Source: Bacteroidaceae bacterium
GTDB lineage: Bacteria; Bacteroidota; Bacteroidia; Bacteroidales; Bacteroidaceae
NCBI GenBank assembly: GCA_017555875.1
Contig: JAFZFN010000017.1
Span: 1-33,925, forward strand
Reading direction: 5' to 3'
Length of the DNA: 33,925 nt
A model generated the notes under the pieces. The model was not told the DNA's origin. It saw nothing but the letters and a program-made list of their open reading frames with translations, and did no database searches. Positions 24,650-31,239 of the stretch are shown here, piece after piece; position 1 is the first letter of the stretch, and every line of letters begins with the position of its first letter. A program made the position numbers and the translations under genes.

Positions 24650-25222
24650 CTGTTTATGACACAAGGCTATTTCATTCGATGACTTGGTAGCTCAGGCCAG
24701 AGGGCACGTACGAGATATGTATCAACCTCCCATCGCCCTCCTAGACCAAATGGGTGAAACGTATCTGCCCCGACTACAGCATCTGCTGTATGAGCTTGAA
24801 CAGCCTACGATTTTTACAACAGACGATTCTGATAATCTTACCGAGATTGTCTGAGTTATGAAGTCGTTCCAGATTCGGGTTGTCAGTTTGGCGAAAAAAA
24901 ATTGTGACAATATATTTTCCACTATTTCACCACATTATGCATTTGGCAATACAAGTGCCACGTGTTTGTAAGACTCCATAAATATAAAAACAACTTGATT
25001 ATTGCATATAGGAATTAAGAAAATCCTATAATGAAGTGATGTAAATTGTGCGAAACATAGTCTTTCTGCACGATGTGGCATCACATATTCTTCGCTAATC
25101 TAATATTGGGTAATAAAGTAGATATTAATTAGTTCATCAGACATTTCGAGTGATTAACCTAAATTCTACTATAAAACTCTACTTTTCCCCTCCACAACCA
25201 TGCGAATTTCAAAATAAAAGTT
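24650..25222. other. Long gap without a firm gene (galK-yraN)
   Basis: About 570 bases hold no recognisable gene. The first 200 bases keep an open frame on the plus strand (24660-24854, see the small ORF entry). The rest is very AT-rich; one short inverted repeat, TATAGGA/TCCTATA at 25007-25030, is visible. No tRNA-like fold and no transposase remnant were recognised. Confidence 0.5.
24717..24854 (+). pseudogene. Possible small ORF or gene remnant, unidentified
   Basis: From the ATG at 24717 there are 45 codons starting MYQPPIALLDQMGETYLP and ending in TGA. The frame is open back to 24660, with gene-like residue composition and codons. It has no start-site signals and follows closely on the galK terminator. 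It could be the tail of a decayed gene, a small protein or chance. I recognise no family. Confidence 0.2.
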
Positions 25223-25230
25223 TACTTTTG
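25223..25230 (+). promoter_or_regulatory. Candidate yraN promoter -7 box
   Basis: TACTTTTG matches TAnnTTTG within TTTACTTTTGCA, a common form of Bacteroidetes promoters, and lies 25 bp before the ATG at 25255. The -33 box is not clear. Confidence 0.5.
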
Positions 25231-25254
25231 CATCATCGCATACACTATTATCCT

Positions 25255-25623
25255 ATGGCAAGGCATAATGAATTTGGTCAGATCAGTGAGGATCGCGCTG
25301 CGGCGTATCTCATGGCACGAGGCTACACTATAAGGGAGCGCAACTGGCGGCTTGGGCACAAGGAGATAGACATCATCGCGCAAAAGAATGGGGTGCTTGC
25401 CTTCATCGAGGTCAAAGCACGAAAAAACGACCACTATGGCGACCCTGCCGAGGCTGTCAACGACAAGAAAATATACAATCTCGTGCAGGCGGCCAATGCC
25501 TATGTGCGCTACCACCACCTGGACCTCACCACACGATTTGACATCATCGCCATCACCGGAGAGCCAGGCAATCAAACGGTGGAGCACATCGAGGATGCTT
25601 TCTACCCTCCGCTATTCGGATAA
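25255..25623 (+). CDS. yraN: YraN family (UPF0102) nuclease-like protein
   Basis: Small cytoplasmic protein with a PD-(D/E)XK nuclease-like core, of unproven function. The ATG at 25255 gives MARHNEFGQISEDRAAAYLM and 122 aa, matching the family length (about 120); an upstream in-frame extension to 25150 runs through the promoter and is rejected. Core residues are visible in NWRLGHKEIDIIAQ (Glu37, Asp39) and LAFIEVKAR (Glu52, Lys54). It is monocistronic and convergent with potC, whose stop lies 28 nt away; I see no terminator in this gap. Confidence 0.93.
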   Translation: MARHNEFGQISEDRAAAYLMARGYTIRERNWRLGHKEIDIIAQKNGVLAFIEVKARKNDHYGDPAEAVNDKKIYNLVQAANAYVRYHHLDLTTRFDIIAITGEPGNQTVEHIEDAFYPPLFG

Positions 25624-25651
25624 TAGGCTTTGCTTACCCCTCTATAGTCTC

Positions 25652-26455
25652 CTACTTCCCTCTCGTTGCCACCTTTGCCTGCTTCTCTGAACGGCGGTTT
25701 ATCACAAGCAGGAGCAGGAGCACGGTGACGAAGATGATAGTGGAGAGAGGTCGGAGCTCGGGAGTGAGACCGCCCTTGCGAGCATCGGAATAGATAAAAG
25801 TCGAGAGGGTCTCGAGACCTATGTTGCCCTTGGTGAAGAGGCTGACGGCGAAATCATCTATAGAGAGGGTGAATGAGAGGATGAAGCCGCTGATGATGCC
25901 TGGCTTGATCTCGGGAATGATGACCTTGCGCAGGGCCTGGAAGGGTGTGGCCCCAAGGTCGAGGGCTGCCTCATAGATGTTGGGATTCATGCTCGTGAGG
26001 CGCGGCATCACACTGAGGACCACATAGGGGGTACAGAACACCACATGGGCCAAGATGACGGTAGTATAGCCCTGTGATACGCCTAACCACACGAAGAGCA
26101 GGAAGAGCGATATACCGGTGATGATGTCGGGATTGATGAGGGGGATGTTGTTGAGAAAGGAGATGGCCTTGCGCGACTTGCTACGCATGTTGTAGATGCC
26201 AATAGCAGCGATGCTGCCCAACACCGTGGCGATGGACGAAGCCGAGAGAGCGATCACGATGGTGTTCTGTATGGCGCTCACTAGAGAGCCCGACATTCCT
26301 CCGCTGAATAGGTTGGTATAGAGCTTCAGCGAGAAACCAGTCCAGTTTCCCAACACCTTCGTCTCGGTGAATGAGAAGATGGCAATGATGGCAATAGGTG
26401 TGTAGAGCAGCGCGAGCAGTAACCACAAATATCCTTTGGCGATTAGTTTTTTCAT
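25652..26455 (-). CDS. potC: Spermidine/putrescine ABC transporter permease
   Basis: Inner-membrane permease of the polyamine importer. About six hydrophobic segments over 267 aa, beginning KGYLWLLLALLYTPIAIIAIFSF. The permease coupling (EAA) loop is seen as AALDLGATPFQALRKVIIPEIKPGIISGF (about residues 162-190), which docks on PotA. The N-terminal pattern and position after potB identify it as PotC in place of PotB. It is the third gene of the potA-potB-potC unit. A potD gene for the binding protein would be expected next, but yraN follows on the other strand. Confidence 0.9.
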   Translation of the reverse strand: MKKLIAKGYLWLLLALLYTPIAIIAIFSFTETKVLGNWTGFSLKLYTNLFSGGMSGSLVSAIQNTIVIALSASSIATVLGSIAAIGIYNMRSKSRKAISFLNNIPLINPDIITGISLFLLFVWLGVSQGYTTVILAHVVFCTPYVVLSVMPRLTSMNPNIYEAALDLGATPFQALRKVIIPEIKPGIISGFILSFTLSIDDFAVSLFTKGNIGLETLSTFIYSDARKGGLTPELRPLSTIIFVTVLLLLLVINRRSEKQAKVATRGK

Positions 26456-26503
26456 CTTTATCTATTATTCAGAGTACTCGGAAAACTCTGAGTGCTCTAA
26501 TTA

Positions 26504-26545
26504 TCAATCGTGAACTGTGAACTTTCAATTCTCAATTTTCAATTT
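26504..26545. repeat. Six tandem 7-bp repeats, potC-potB junction
   Basis: Six consecutive heptamers with consensus T(C/G)AA(T/C)TN fill 42 bp exactly. The array overlaps the last two bases of the potB stop codon (26544-26546), so the repeat contacts the gene end. The same unit recurs at 27461-27495 and, in reading frame, inside mnmE at 866-900. Confidence 0.8.
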
Positions 26546-27341
26546 AAATAATTCCCCCATGACTGACCTGCTCATCGTCGTTACCACTCACGATGCTGGT
26601 AATGCCAATGATGAGGAGCATCAGCAAGGAGAGGGCTGCACCATAGTTCATGGTGTCGCTCAGCATGATGTTCTCCTGGATGATGGAGCCAAAGAGGCGG
26701 ATGTCATTCATCGTGAGTAGCTCGGAGATGGCGAAGGTAGATATCGTGGGCAGAAACACCATCATGATGCCACTCACCACACCGGGCAACGAAAGAGGAA
26801 GTATCACCTTAAGGAACACACGCAGCTGGTTGGCACCAAGGTCTTGAGCTGCCTCGATGAGACTCTTGTCAATCTTCATCATCGTATTATATATAGGATA
26901 GATCATGAAGGGCAAGAAGTCATAGGTGAGACCAAAGAGAAGCGCTCCCTCACCTAGAGGTATGCCCGTAATATCGAAGAGCGACACGGTGGCCAAGGTG
27001 CGAATGAGCACGTTGACCCACATGGGCAGGATGAAGAGCAGGACCATCGTCTTGGAACGATTGAACTCCTTGTTGCTCAAGATATACGCAGCAGGATAAC
27101 CCAGCAGAATGGTGAAGAAGGTCGTGACAATGGCCACCGCAACAGAATAGATGAAGGTGTTGAAGGCCTCGGGTTGATCGACGAACTGCACAAAGTTGGC
27201 GATGGTGAAGCCACCGTCGTTGTCCATGAAGGCATACACACCGATGAGCACCAACGGCAACAACACAAACAACACGAGGAACAACGCATAGGGGATGGCC
27301 CAAGTGCTGCGACGGGAGAAGATTTTTATGAGTTTGTTCAT
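26544..27341 (-). CDS. potB: Spermidine/putrescine ABC transporter permease
   Basis: First permease subunit of the polyamine importer, 265 aa. It starts MNKLIKIFSRRSTWAIPYALFLVLFVLLPLVL, with about six membrane segments, and has the EAA coupling loop AAQDLGANQLRVFLKVILPLSLPGVVSG (about 167-194). It follows potA after 140 nt and precedes potC after 88 nt; both gaps hold 7-bp repeat arrays. The last codons (DEQVSHGGII) lie next to the repeat and may have been altered by it. Confidence 0.9.
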   Translation of the reverse strand: MNKLIKIFSRRSTWAIPYALFLVLFVLLPLVLIGVYAFMDNDGGFTIANFVQFVDQPEAFNTFIYSVAVAIVTTFFTILLGYPAAYILSNKEFNRSKTMVLLFILPMWVNVLIRTLATVSLFDITGIPLGEGALLFGLTYDFLPFMIYPIYNTMMKIDKSLIEAAQDLGANQLRVFLKVILPLSLPGVVSGIMMVFLPTISTFAISELLTMNDIRLFGSIIQENIMLSDTMNYGAALSLLMLLIIGITSIVSGNDDEQVSHGGII

Positions 27342-27460
27342 CTGAATCAGAAATTACAGTTAGACCCCCTCCGCTTCATTTCGCTATTGCATCATTTCGC
27401 TCGCCCCACCCTTAAAGAGGGACAATTCTTTCTGAATAGTTTTATCGCGGAGTCTAGTTT

Positions 27461-27495
27461 TCAACTGTCAATTTTCAATTTTCAATTCTTAATTA
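27461..27495. repeat. Five tandem 7-bp repeats, potB-potA junction
   Basis: Five heptamers, consensus T(C/T)AA(T/C)TN, fill exactly 35 bp. The potA stop codon (27482-27484) and its last two codons lie inside the array, so the repeat sets the C-terminus of PotA. Just beyond it toward potB (27361-27430) is a C-rich, TTTCGCT-containing stretch without a gene. Confidence 0.8.
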
Positions 27496-28873
27496 TCCTA
27501 ATGTCCTCGGGCATGATGTTGATACCTACCATGTCGCCATCGTCCCACACATCGTTGGTGTCGACGTAGAGGTAGTCATCATCATCGGTCACGATGGTGA
27601 GGTGGTAATGGTTGCCCTTGTATAGTATGAGGCGTACATCTCCCTCGAGCGCACCATCTTCCTTGTCGTCGGTGAGATCTATCTTGTCGAAGTCTACCTC
27701 GACCTTTACCTGAGCACCCTTATCAAATGAGTGAGGCAAGCATTCGAAGGTGGTGCCCAACAGTTCAATGTGAGTCTCGTCCACAATAGTAGCATCGAAG
27801 GTATTGCATGTGCGTTCCTTCTTCATCACATGAATGTCGGCAGGCTTGATAATGAGGCTTACCTCTGTCTCGGGCTCGAAAGCGTTGTAGTCCTGCACCA
27901 TCAGTTCGTAGCCGTTGGCCAGCTGGACGATCATCTCATAATGTACGCCCTTGAAGATGCATGAGGACACGCGCCCATGGAGCATGGCGTTGGCCGTATC
28001 AGTCTTGGCTATGATGTAGATGTCCTCGGGACGTATGACCACGTCGACGGGAGCATTCGCACCGAAGCCCTCGTCTACACACTTGAACTCGGTGTCCATG
28101 AAGCGCACCAGACGGTCTTCGATCATTGTGCCATTGAGGATGTTACTCTCACCGATAAAGTCGGCCACGAAGCAGTTCTCTGGCTCGTTGTAGATATCTG
28201 TGGGCGTACCAATCTGTTGTATCACACCCTCGCTCATCACCACGATGCGGTCGCTCAAGGTGAGCGCCTCCTCCTGGTCGTGGGTGACGTAGATGAAAGT
28301 GATACCCAGGGTCTTGTGCATCTCCTTGAGCTCCATCTGCATGTCCTTGCGCATCTTGAGGTCGAGGGCAGCAAGAGGTTCGTCGAGCAGGAGCACCTGA
28401 GGTTGGTTTACGATGGCACGAGCAATGGCCACACGCTGCTGCTGGCCACCCGAGAGCGAGTTCACGTCACGATGCTCGTAGTCGGTCATACCCACCATCT
28501 TCAAGGCGCGACGCACCTTGTTCTCGATGATGTTGTCCTTCTCCTTTTTCAGTTTGAGACCGAAAGCAATGTTGTCATATACGTTGAGGTGTGGAAAGAG
28601 CGCATAGCGTTGGAACACCGTGTTCATCGGTCGCTGATGCGGTGGCGTCTGGGTGATGTCGGAGCCTTCCAGCAAGATTTCTCCCTCCGAGGCCGTGTCA
28701 AAGCCCGATAATATTCGCAGAAGGGTCGTCTTACCACATCCTGAGGGACCGAGGATAGTGACGAACTCTCCCTTTCTGATATGCAAACTCACATCATCCA
28801 GCACCTGTTTGTCTCCGAACCATTTAGACACGTGCTTGATATCGATGATGTTACCACCAGGTTCTACTTTCAT
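27482..28873 (-). CDS. potA: Spermidine/putrescine ABC transporter ATP-binding protein
   Basis: ATPase that powers polyamine import. Walker [10 protein letters not shown] (42-50), ABC signature LSGGQQQR (140-147), Walker [13 protein letters not shown] (160-171) and the switch His in YVTHDQEEA. The ATG at 28873 ([20 protein letters not shown]) is preferred; a TTG nine bases upstream is the alternative. At 463 aa it is about 85 longer than E. coli PotA. The extra C-terminal part repeats a TOBE-like beta pattern ([20 protein letters not shown], then [20 protein letters not shown]), suggesting two regulatory TOBE-type units. First gene of the unit, behind a clear promoter at 28945-28976. Confidence 0.95.
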   Translation of the reverse strand: MKVEPGGNIIDIKHVSKWFGDKQVLDDVSLHIRKGEFVTILGPSGCGKTTLLRILSGFDTASEGEILLEGSDITQTPPHQRPMNTVFQRYALFPHLNVYDNIAFGLKLKKEKDNIIENKVRRALKMVGMTDYEHRDVNSLSGGQQQRVAIARAIVNQPQVLLLDEPLAALDLKMRKDMQMELKEMHKTLGITFIYVTHDQEEALTLSDRIVVMSEGVIQQIGTPTDIYNEPENCFVADFIGESNILNGTMIEDRLVRFMDTEFKCVDEGFGANAPVDVVIRPEDIYIIAKTDTANAMLHGRVSSCIFKGVHYEMIVQLANGYELMVQDYNAFEPETEVSLIIKPADIHVMKKERTCNTFDATIVDETHIELLGTTFECLPHSFDKGAQVKVEVDFDKIDLTDDKEDGALEGDVRLILYKGNHYHLTIVTDDDDYLYVDTNDVWDDGDMVGINIMPEDIRIIKN

Positions 28874-28944
28874 TTCAGCCAATGCCGTACTTTATTACAA
28901 GGTAATACAACATAAAAAATCTTAATTCCTCTAAAAAGTGACGA

Positions 28945-28976
28945 CAAAGATAGTGCAAGCAGAGAGAAATACCAAA
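28945..28976 (-). promoter_or_regulatory. Promoter of the pot operon
   Basis: On the minus strand TTTG (28976-28973), 20 bp, TATCTTTG (28952-28945): both Bacteroidetes boxes match, with canonical spacing. Predicted start near 28938, giving a leader of about 65 nt to the potA ATG at 28873. Confidence 0.7.
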
Positions 28977-29102
28977 TTTCAACGAGTGAATGTAAAGAAA
29001 TACTTGTATTCTTTTTACTGAACGAGGCAGAAATTCAATAAAATTAAATTTATTTAGGAGATGATATAGCAGTTGTCCACCGGCACTAAAATCCCATCAA
29101 TG

Positions 29103-29263
29103 GTGTCATCCCGACAAAGCGAAGCGCTGCCGACGCGGAGCATTAGCGTCGGTTGCGACGAAGGGAGGTTTATCTCCCCCGAGGAGCGTGCTTCAGCACT
29201 TCTCTCGCGCAGGGACTCTGCCAGGACACTCTGCGAGATTTCTCGATTTGCTCGAAATGACAC
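29103..29263. repeat. MITE-like element with GTGTCAT ends
   Basis: The ends are inverted repeats: GTGTCATCCCGACAAAGCGA on the left, and on the right, in reverse complement, GTGTCATTTCGAGCAAATCGA, agreeing at about 14 of 20 positions. The 161-bp interior has hairpins, such as CCGACGC/GCGTCGG (29130-29152) and GTGCTTCAGCAC, and no gene; long frames through it are artefacts. As I recall, repeats with CATTTCGA ends are scattered through many Bacteroidetes genomes. It lies in the potA-hisH gap (28874-29358). Confidence 0.7.
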
Positions 29264-29358
29264 GAAACGTTTTGGACAACATCTATATTATTGCCTTAAT
29301 TTGAGTATTTGACTTCACCCCTTCGTCTTCTTCATCTCCAGCCTACCGAATGGTATGC

Positions 29359-29967
29359 CTATAACTCCAAGAAATTTCTTAGAATCTGTGTCCCTACAGC
29401 ACCACTCTTCTCGGGGTGAAATTGCGTACCAAAGAAGTTGTTGCGACCAAGTGCCCCACTGAATGTATTGATGTAATGAGTGGTAGCGATGGTGTCTTGA
29501 CACAGTTCCGGATAGTAGGAATGCACATAGTAGATGTAAGCACCCTCACCAACACCACTGAATAGCGGAGTGCGAAGACCATCAATCTGATTCCAACCCA
29601 TATGAGGTACCTTCAGTGACGATAGCAAATCATCCTGAATTGTTGTAGGATTAAACCGTCTCACCTTGGTTCGGAAGATGCCCATACCCACGGTATCACC
29701 CTCCTCGCTACTCTCACACATAAGCTGTGTGCCCACACATATACCCAACACGGGCTGAGTGAGTGTAGGGATGAAGGTGTCGAGCCCTCGCTCTGAGAGC
29801 TTAACCATAGCAGAAGAGGCTTCTCCTACACCTGGGAGAATGACCTTGTCGGCTTTTGACAACACCTCCTTATCGTCGGTGTATACCCAATCCGTACAAC
29901 CAGTACGAGCTAAGGCATTGATTACCGAACGGATATTGCCCGTGTCATAATTTACTATTGCTATCAT
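29359..29967 (-). CDS. hisH: Imidazole glycerol phosphate synthase, glutaminase subunit
   Basis: Supplies ammonia from glutamine to HisF in histidine (and AICAR) synthesis. Class I amidotransferase triad: nucleophile Cys77 in GICVGTQLM (a Val and Thr variant of the usual GICLGMQ), with His184 and Glu186 in FHPEKS. It starts MIAIVNYDTGNIRSV, typical for HisH, and is 202 aa. Its ATG overlaps the hisB stop by 4 nt, so the two are translationally coupled. hisA, hisF and hisI, which usually follow, are absent; a repeat element and the pot operon come next. Confidence 0.97.
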   Translation of the reverse strand: MIAIVNYDTGNIRSVINALARTGCTDWVYTDDKEVLSKADKVILPGVGEASSAMVKLSERGLDTFIPTLTQPVLGICVGTQLMCESSEEGDTVGMGIFRTKVRRFNPTTIQDDLLSSLKVPHMGWNQIDGLRTPLFSGVGEGAYIYYVHSYYPELCQDTIATTHYINTFSGALGRNNFFGTQFHPEKSGAVGTQILRNFLEL

Positions 29968-31088
29968 AATATCCCTTTGCTACTAGGTAAGTCATAATTG
30001 AACGCCTGGCGATGGATGGCCGCACGCAGACTACGCGCAAATGCCTTAAAGACTCCTTCGATGAGGTGGTGATTGTTTTCGCCGCGAGCACTGACGTGGA
30101 GATTACAACGCAAAGCGGCAGAAAGAGAGCCAAAGAAATGGCGAAACATCTCAGTGGGAGTGTCGCCCACATACTCGCGAGTGAAGTTCACATCCCAAGC
30201 AAAATCGATGCGACCACCCAGATCGAGCAAAACCAAAGCATCACACTCATCCATGGGCAAGGCATAGCCATAACGCTCGATGCCACGCTTGTCACCAAGT
30301 GCCTCGCGCAAGGTGTCGCCGAGGGCTATAGCCACATCCTCCATCGTGTGGTGCTCATCGACCTGAAGATCGCCCTTGCATTGTACCTGCAACGAGATGC
30401 CTCCATGGTGGACTATCTGATCGAGCATGTGATCGAAAAACTTCAGACCGGTATCAATAGATGAAGGCATACGACCTTCAAGGTCTACAGTAATGGCAAT
30501 TGCTGTTTCACGCGTATTGCGCACAGTAGAAGCTACTCGTACACCCCGACGAAGATATTCTGCTATCTCCGCCCACGATGTGGTACATAGAGCACAGACC
30601 TCCTCGAGCCCCTGCTCCTTGAGTGCCTCGATGGCACCCTCAGAGGACTGCAACAAGATGGCTCGTGCCCCCAAGTTCTTGGCCAGCATAACATCGGTAA
30701 GGCGGTCACCGATGACGAAACTTTTACTTAGGTCATAATCCCCACTAAGATAGTCGGTAAACATCCCCGTGCCAGGCTTACGCGTCGGTGCGTACTCCTC
30801 GGGCATCGTGGGATCGATGAGGATATCATCAAAACGTATCCCCTCTGAAGCTAGCACCTTGAGCATCATCTCCTGAGGGGGAAGGAAATCGGCCATAGGA
30901 AAGCTCGCCGTCCCCAATCCATCTTGGTTACTCGCCATCACAAGCCGATAGCCGAGAGTGCTCAAGACCTTGAGCCCACTGATGGCACCTGGCACAAAGT
31001 CAGTCTTTTCAATACTATCGATCTGAAAATCCACTGGAGGTTCCACAAGAATCGTTCCGTCGCGATCTATGATGAGTAAGCGTTTCAT
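29964..31088 (-). CDS. hisB: Bifunctional histidinol-phosphatase / imidazoleglycerol-phosphate dehydratase
   Basis: Fused enzyme for two steps of histidine synthesis. The N-terminal HAD phosphatase (1-170) has the nucleophile motif DRDGT (Asp8, Asp10) and GDRLTDVMLAKNLGA. The C-terminal dehydratase (about 180-374) has FDHMLDQIVHHGG (218-230), DEHHTMEDVAIALG (244-257) and NHHLIEG (339-345), whose His/Glu residues bind two Mn ions. Oddity: the loop DPTMPEEYAPTRKPG (92-106) has none of the Cys residues that hold zinc in E. coli HisB. Length 374 aa. The first gene of a hisB-hisH pair; hisG, hisD and hisC are not adjacent. Confidence 0.97.
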   Translation of the reverse strand: MKRLLIIDRDGTILVEPPVDFQIDSIEKTDFVPGAISGLKVLSTLGYRLVMASNQDGLGTASFPMADFLPPQEMMLKVLASEGIRFDDILIDPTMPEEYAPTRKPGTGMFTDYLSGDYDLSKSFVIGDRLTDVMLAKNLGARAILLQSSEGAIEALKEQGLEEVCALCTTSWAEIAEYLRRGVRVASTVRNTRETAIAITVDLEGRMPSSIDTGLKFFDHMLDQIVHHGGISLQVQCKGDLQVDEHHTMEDVAIALGDTLREALGDKRGIERYGYALPMDECDALVLLDLGGRIDFAWDVNFTREYVGDTPTEMFRHFFGSLSAALRCNLHVSARGENNHHLIEGVFKAFARSLRAAIHRQAFNYDLPSSKGIL

Positions 31089-31111
31089 TCTATCCTTTTT
31101 ATTTAGAAGTG

Positions 31112-31119
31112 CAAACTTA
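31112..31119 (-). promoter_or_regulatory. Candidate hisB promoter -7 box
   Basis: TAAGTTTG on the minus strand matches TAnnTTTG, 23 bp before the hisB start. The 16-bp block 31112-31127 is identical to 1886-1901 before mnmE. No -33 TTTG is visible at normal spacing. Confidence 0.45.
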
Positions 31120-31153
31120 CGGAAAAAAAATGAGTTTCATAGGAGATAACATA

Positions 31154-31191
31154 CAAAAAAAGATTCCCACACCACTCGGAGTGCGGGAATC
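31154..31191 (-). terminator. Terminator of the EF-G2-like gene
   Basis: GATTCCC/GGGAATC (31162-31168 and 31185-31191), continued by CAC/GTG after one mismatch, has an 8-nt loop. On the minus strand it is followed at once by a run of T (31155-31161 read in complement), a standard intrinsic terminator 49 nt past the stop. Confidence 0.85.
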
Positions 31192-31239
31192 CCTTACTAT
31201 CTATCTGTACAAGTACATTCTCTACATGTGCAAATCATC

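Noticed and set aside
24722-24922. Minus-strand frame of 66 codons in the galK-yraN gap
   Set aside because: Residue composition is Ser/Arg/Cys-rich and unlike a protein, with no start signals; the opposite strand frame is more gene-like.
25150-25254. N-terminal extension of yraN
   Set aside because: The extension covers the promoter-like box and is not part of the conserved family; the ATG at 25255 gives the standard length.
29054-29263. Minus-strand reading frame of 69 codons starting MSFRANREIS
   Set aside because: It runs through the MITE-like repeat; the peptide is the translation of the repeat arms and has no independent support.
1886-31127. Shared 16-bp block before mnmE (1886-1901) and hisB (31112-31127) as a common regulator site
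   Set aside because: Most of it is the promoter -7 box and an A-run, so a shared core-promoter form explains it better than co-regulation.
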